In this document: piece by piece, positions 60,556-64,000 of the stretch
How positions within the stretch are numbered: position 1 is the stretch's first letter
Layout: each line of letters opens with the position of its first letter
Source: Zhengella mangrovi
Lineage (GTDB): Bacteria; Pseudomonadota; Alphaproteobacteria; Rhizobiales; Rhizobiaceae
Assembly: GCF_002727065.1 (NCBI RefSeq)
Contig: NZ_PDVP01000020.1
Coordinates: 22,090 to 86,089, forward strand
Reading direction: 5' to 3'
Length of the DNA stretch: 64,000 bases
The notes under the pieces: model-generated
The model's database searches: none
Told to the model about the DNA's origin: nothing
What the model saw: the letters and a program-made list of their open reading frames with translations, nothing else
Translations under genes and position numbers: made by a program

Positions 60556-60896
60556 TCTTACCTCCAGGAACTTAACCCAGACAGGTTTGAGAAGCCCTTT
60601 CGTTCTGACGGGTTCGGGGCCGACAGTTGACTGACCGCTTACAGGTGCTTCCCTGTCAAATCGCACATTGACACAGACCACATGTTCTGCCCGGCTTCAT
60701 CTCCGGTGAGTGCACAAATCAAGAAATATGCAACGGCCCGTCGAGGTCTGGATGTGAAGCCAGACAGGCGGCAGATCGCACGAATGGGACCATAGTACGC
60801 ATAGAATAACATTGGTTCAGATTCTTCGCTTGATTAGAAAGCCTAATAGGGGATTAATTGATTCAGACACATAGACCAACTCGGGGGGATGGATCC
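60556..60896. other. Intergenic region without a supported gene
   Basis: These 341 bases lie between the catabolic operon and the M23 gene. The GC content falls towards the right, with AT-rich stretches near 60820-60870 that may hold the M23 promoter. No terminator with a U-tract, repeat or RNA gene was recognised. Confidence 0.5.
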
Positions 60897-62834
60897 ATGA
60901 ATATGTTCGCAAGCCTGTCATTGAGCACTTTATTTCAGCGTTGCATCTCGCGCTTTTCGATCGCGTTGGTTCTTCTGCCGCTTTATCAAGTGTCGGCATA
61001 TGCCCAGTTCGGTGGCGGTGAGATCGCGGTACCGACCGATGCGGCGAGCGTTCAGATCGATGCCATCCACGGTCAAGTGGTGAATGCGGCTCGGTCGTTA
61101 GGACTTCCGGAGGCGGCTGGTCCAGAACAACCGATGGATCGCAGTACGTATGAAAAGCTGGAATACCCGCTGCGGCTGACACCACAGGCCAAGGGAAACT
61201 CCACATTTCACATTTCGAACTTCGTAGATTTGGATGAATCGGCTGGGTTGCAGGATTTTGTCTGCGGCTCACGGACTTACAACGGCCACAGAGGAACGGA
61301 CAATTTTTTGTCGGTTGGTACGTGGTGGCGCATGGATCAGGGAACCCACGAGATCGTCGCGGCGACTGATGGCACAATCGTCGCGAAACATGATGGGGAG
61401 AATGATCGCACGTGCGGCCAACTGTCCAACGTGCCTAACAATCCGGCCAACTATGTCACGATCCTGCAGCCTGACGGACTGTACGCCTACTACTACCACA
61501 TGAAGAACGGCTCGGTGACGCCAGCCGCTGTGGGGTCTACGGTCAAAGCTGGTGACTACCTTGGAAAGGTCGGTAGCTCGGGTTTTTCAACCGGGCCGCA
61601 TCTGCATTTTGAATTGAGGACGCAGGCAGGCCAGACGGTGGATCCATTTTTCGGTTCGTGTACCGCTGCACCCAGCCTTTGGAAGCATCAGTGGCATGCG
61701 GAAAACGACTTTAGGATCACTGAGGTTTCGACCCATTCTGCACCGCCGCAATTCGCGACTTGCACTAATAATGTTGCCGGTACCGATACGACATTTTATA
61801 AAAGTAGCTTTAACGCTGGTGAAACCGTATATTTTATTGTTTATTTACGAGATTTATTTACAAGCGGCATAGATGTTTCGATTGAAGTATTATATCCGTC
61901 GGGAGCTCAAGCTTGGAACAGGCAATTTAATACAGGTTCAAGGAGTTGGGCATCGTCCTACTGGTACTTCTGGTATACACCGTCAAATGGTGCGCCAACG
62001 GGAAGATGGCGATATAAGATAACGGCAGGAACTCAATCGGCTGAAGGCGCCTTTTTTGTCGGCGCAACTCCTGAAAATGCCGAGTTATTCGCCGCGTCGC
62101 TTCCGGGCGGGCGAAGCATTCAAACGGGTACGACAGCGACTGCGTTTGTTAGCATTCTCAATTCCTCAAGCAACACCGCCTATGGTTGCGGCATCTACAT
62201 GCAAACGCCAGTGGCTGGCGAGTTCTGGTTTCAGGAAACAAACCCGTCAACCAATATGTTGACTGGTACGCGCAACATGCATGTCGATATCCCTGCTGGC
62301 GCTGTCCAGACATTCGCCGTGGGGTACACGCCCGACGTTGGAACGAGTTCGACCGGAGTGACGACGTCCCTCCGCTACAAATGTGCCAATAGCGATGCTG
62401 CGCAGGTCTTCAAGGGTGTCAATACCCTTACGTTTTCTTTTGATGACAATCCTGTTCCCGATATCATTCCTATCGGCGTGACGCCGACGCAAGACGGCGT
62501 ATTACGAACAGGAGGAGTGAACACACCTGCCTCGTGGTTTGCAGCAGCAGTCAACATCGGTAGCAGCGCGACGCTGAACGTCCGATCTCAACTCCCCCAG
62601 ATCAATGGCGTTTCTTCGGCGATCTGCGAACTGGATACGGGCGGAAACTGCACCGGCCCGACCGGCAGCACCATTAGTGTCCAGTTCCAGCCTAACGTTC
62701 CAAAAACTTTCAAGATAACCGTGCAGTCATCGACACAAGTCCCATTTGATCCTGCGAATAACCGCTCTGCACTTAGGTTCGAGGACGCTGGCGGTTTAAG
62801 AGGCGAAACGAGTGTCGCGTTGACAACGGAATAA
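60897..62834 (+). CDS. Large secreted M23-family metallopeptidase
   Basis: A 645-residue protein with an N-terminal signal or anchor (residues 15-36, ending AYAQ). The M23 zinc peptidase lies at about residues 100-260: GHRGTD (His131, Asp135), His201 (YYYHMKNG) and PHLHFEL (His235, His237). After it come two or more beta-rich regions with repeated cysteines (CTNNVAG, CGIYMQTP, CELDTGGNC), likely extracellular adhesion or carbohydrate-binding domains. It should cut peptidoglycan peptide bonds or other glycine-rich peptides. The long C-terminal part is unusual for a housekeeping M23 enzyme. Confidence 0.86.
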   Translation: MNMFASLSLSTLFQRCISRFSIALVLLPLYQVSAYAQFGGGEIAVPTDAASVQIDAIHGQVVNAARSLGLPEAAGPEQPMDRSTYEKLEYPLRLTPQAKGNSTFHISNFVDLDESAGLQDFVCGSRTYNGHRGTDNFLSVGTWWRMDQGTHEIVAATDGTIVAKHDGENDRTCGQLSNVPNNPANYVTILQPDGLYAYYYHMKNGSVTPAAVGSTVKAGDYLGKVGSSGFSTGPHLHFELRTQAGQTVDPFFGSCTAAPSLWKHQWHAENDFRITEVSTHSAPPQFATCTNNVAGTDTTFYKSSFNAGETVYFIVYLRDLFTSGIDVSIEVLYPSGAQAWNRQFNTGSRSWASSYWYFWYTPSNGAPTGRWRYKITAGTQSAEGAFFVGATPENAELFAASLPGGRSIQTGTTATAFVSILNSSSNTAYGCGIYMQTPVAGEFWFQETNPSTNMLTGTRNMHVDIPAGAVQTFAVGYTPDVGTSSTGVTTSLRYKCANSDAAQVFKGVNTLTFSFDDNPVPDIIPIGVTPTQDGVLRTGGVNTPASWFAAAVNIGSSATLNVRSQLPQINGVSSAICELDTGGNCTGPTGSTISVQFQPNVPKTFKITVQSSTQVPFDPANNRSALRFEDAGGLRGETSVALTTE

Positions 62835-62974
62835 GAGAGCTTCGGCATCGTCACGAAAAATGCACTGACGATGATGCCTTTCAAGCTGAATTTTTAATGG
62901 AGGTATTGATGCACTCCGCCGAGTGGGAGGCTGCGGATCTACTCCTATAAAGTCAATCTCGAGGAGGGAAGCGT

Positions 62975-63391
62975 ATGATGAGGGCAATCAGGCCCCCCCT
63001 AGCTATCATGCTATTATGTGTTCTGGGCTTCATGCCAGTTCAAGCTTATGCGTCATCGACGGGTTGGATGTCGTATAAAGAAGCGCTGCGTTACCGACCT
63101 TTCACTTCAAGAAAAATATACGCAACCAGTGTTCGGTGCAGAGAGGGGCTCAAAACAAAAACGGTTGAGCTGAAGTTCTCCACGAAACCGATCAACACAA
63201 GTACGAAGCCATTTCACAAATGGTGGATCGTTGCTGCGCGACAGGCCGATATTCGAAGAGCGATTTCCAGTATCCGGAAAAAAGACCACCCGGAATTGAA
63301 ATGGCGGGTCGTCAGTAGCGATACCTATCGAGCATCGTCAGGAGAAAAATGGACATGCGCCGTAATCTATCGAGGACATGGGCCAGTATGA
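62975..63391 (+). CDS. Small secreted hypothetical protein
   Basis: A 138-residue protein with a signal peptide (MMRAIRPPLAIMLLCVLGFMPVQAYAS). The mature part is basic (pattern RKIYATSVRCREGLKTKTVELKFS) with two cysteines. GAGGAGGGA precedes the ATG. It is four bases overlapped with the next gene and follows the M23 enzyme by 140 bases; it may be an associated exported factor, but no family is recognised. Confidence 0.7.
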   Translation: MMRAIRPPLAIMLLCVLGFMPVQAYASSTGWMSYKEALRYRPFTSRKIYATSVRCREGLKTKTVELKFSTKPINTSTKPFHKWWIVAARQADIRRAISSIRKKDHPELKWRVVSSDTYRASSGEKWTCAVIYRGHGPV

Positions 63392-63735
63392 AAATTTCTA
63401 TGATGGCCGCATCGGTTGGACAGAAGCCAATTCCTATGCTCGCCACCTTTTTCGCAATATGCATATCGGCAGCTTCGACCGCTCATGCTGCGCCAATAAA
63501 TGCCACCTGTCGTGCCAAGTTCAATGATGGTTACACGGGCACACTAACTTTTAGAAACGGAACACCGGTATCTTATCGTTGTAGCTGTGGTTACAGAGCC
63601 CGAAACGTTCGAATGAGTGGCAATACGATTTATATCGATCGGGCCGTCTTCAAAGTAACAAGAGCGACTTCCAAAATTCTTAGTGGGTCATGGCGACTAT
63701 ACGGAAGGGAAGACCTGACATTCAGTTGCCGCTAG
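63388..63735 (+). CDS. Small secreted cysteine-containing hypothetical protein
   Basis: A 115-residue protein starting at ATG 63388 (ATGA overlap), with an export signal (ATFFAICISAASTAHAAP). The mature part has four cysteines (CRAKFNDGYTGTL, YRCSCGY, FSCR) and strand-rich sequence, so it probably forms disulfides outside the cytoplasm. A start at 63349 is possible. Function is unknown. Confidence 0.7.
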   Translation: MKISMMAASVGQKPIPMLATFFAICISAASTAHAAPINATCRAKFNDGYTGTLTFRNGTPVSYRCSCGYRARNVRMSGNTIYIDRAVFKVTRATSKILSGSWRLYGREDLTFSCR

Positions 63736-63757
63736 TTTTTTGAAGCAGAAGGCTATG

Positions 63758-63787
63758 GTGCCAGTGGCGATTTCTCGCCACTGGCAC
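63758..63787. terminator. Strong stem-loop after the small secreted genes
   Basis: GTGCCAGTGGCGA-TTTC-TCGCCACTGGCAC forms a perfect 13-bp stem 22 bases after the stop. There is no U-tract on the plus strand, so it is a terminator-like or protective hairpin rather than a certain terminator. Confidence 0.55.
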
Positions 63788-63909
63788 GTGTCAACATAAA
63801 GAGACATTGCATCTAACGGCAAGTCAACGTTGCGTGAGAAGGACGCGAACCCGACATATAAACACCTGCGTAATTTGAGCCTGTATCGACCCAGTGGAAT
63901 CTGCACAGG

Positions 63910-64000
63910 TTAAGCCGCTAAAGCGAATGCCTGAGCGGGTGTTTTCATGTTCAGCGCCTGATGAGGACGCCGATTGTTGTAGAACGCGATCCAGTCTCCA
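63910..64000 (-). mobile_element. IS3-family transposase OrfB C-terminus (element continues past the window)
   Basis: On the minus strand the frame from 64000 to the TAA at 63910-63912 reads DWIAFYNNRRPHQALNMKTPAQAFALAA, matching the C-terminal end of IS3-family OrfB integrases (the FYNxxRPHQAL motif). The gene begins outside the window. The DNA to its left contains the 3' end of the insertion sequence and possibly its inverted repeat, but the exact border was not defined. Confidence 0.85.

Noticed and set aside
63736..63909. Defined right border and inverted repeat of the insertion sequence
   Set aside because: The IS end should lie here, but the inverted repeat cannot be set without the other end, which is outside the window.

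Overview
The window reads as one accessory-rich stretch of an alphaproteobacterial chromosome, most likely order Hyphomicrobiales (Rhizobiales). The support is a GC-rich flank with typical rhizobial families: a TauE/SafE exporter, DUF1289, a TIGR02281-type aspartic protease, a CobT phosphoribosyltransferase, a PleC/PdhS-like kinase, and a PQQ alcohol dehydrogenase with a MoxJ/XoxJ-like partner. The genus cannot be fixed from what is seen.

Region 1 (1-17.3 kb) is conserved chromosome: the end of a polar amino-acid ABC importer, a beta-hydroxyacid dehydrogenase, a HAD phosphatase/AlkD pair, and a secreted DUF302 protein. It also holds a probable lanthanide-type PQQ dehydrogenase followed by a cytochrome c/periplasmic-binding-protein fusion, an Lrp regulator, GST and uracil-DNA glycosylase, a nuclease, a histidine kinase, cobT, and dusA.

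Region 2 (17.3 kb to about 51 kb) is a mobile element inserted at the 5' end of dusA, a known integration hotspot. A tyrosine integrase sits beside dusA. Next comes a compact five-gene minus-strand operon that looks like a restriction or anti-phage system: a small RHH protein, a DUF262/DUF1524 nuclease, an MmeI-like DNA methylase without an obvious nuclease domain, a DEAD/DEAH helicase and a GIY-YIG nuclease. A 5.6-kb module bounded by identical 22-bp repeats holds paired small paralogues, a toxin-antitoxin-like pair, a membrane protein, a serine recombinase and an AT-rich convergent DUF1036/lipoprotein pair. The backbone follows: ArdC-like antirestriction protein, resolvase with parDE, a papain-like protein, ParA with an RHH partner, an iteron origin with RepA, a MobC/relaxase pair, an orphan DNA methylase cluster, a TraG/VirD4 coupling protein without its own membrane anchor, several small membrane proteins and an excisionase-like protein. 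No mating-pair-formation (VirB/Trb) genes are visible, so the element is either mobilizable or continues past the window.

Region 3 (51.1-60.6 kb) is a catabolic unit: a divergent LysR regulator and a co-directional operon for a branched-chain amino-acid-type ABC importer, an acyl-CoA dehydrogenase, an MDR oxidoreductase and an acyl-CoA ligase. It probably imports and activates an organic acid whose identity is unknown. Region 4 (60.6-64 kb) has lower GC and carries a secreted M23 peptidase, two small secreted proteins and the end of an IS3-family transposase. No right attachment site was found, so regions 3 and 4 may be element cargo or host chromosome.
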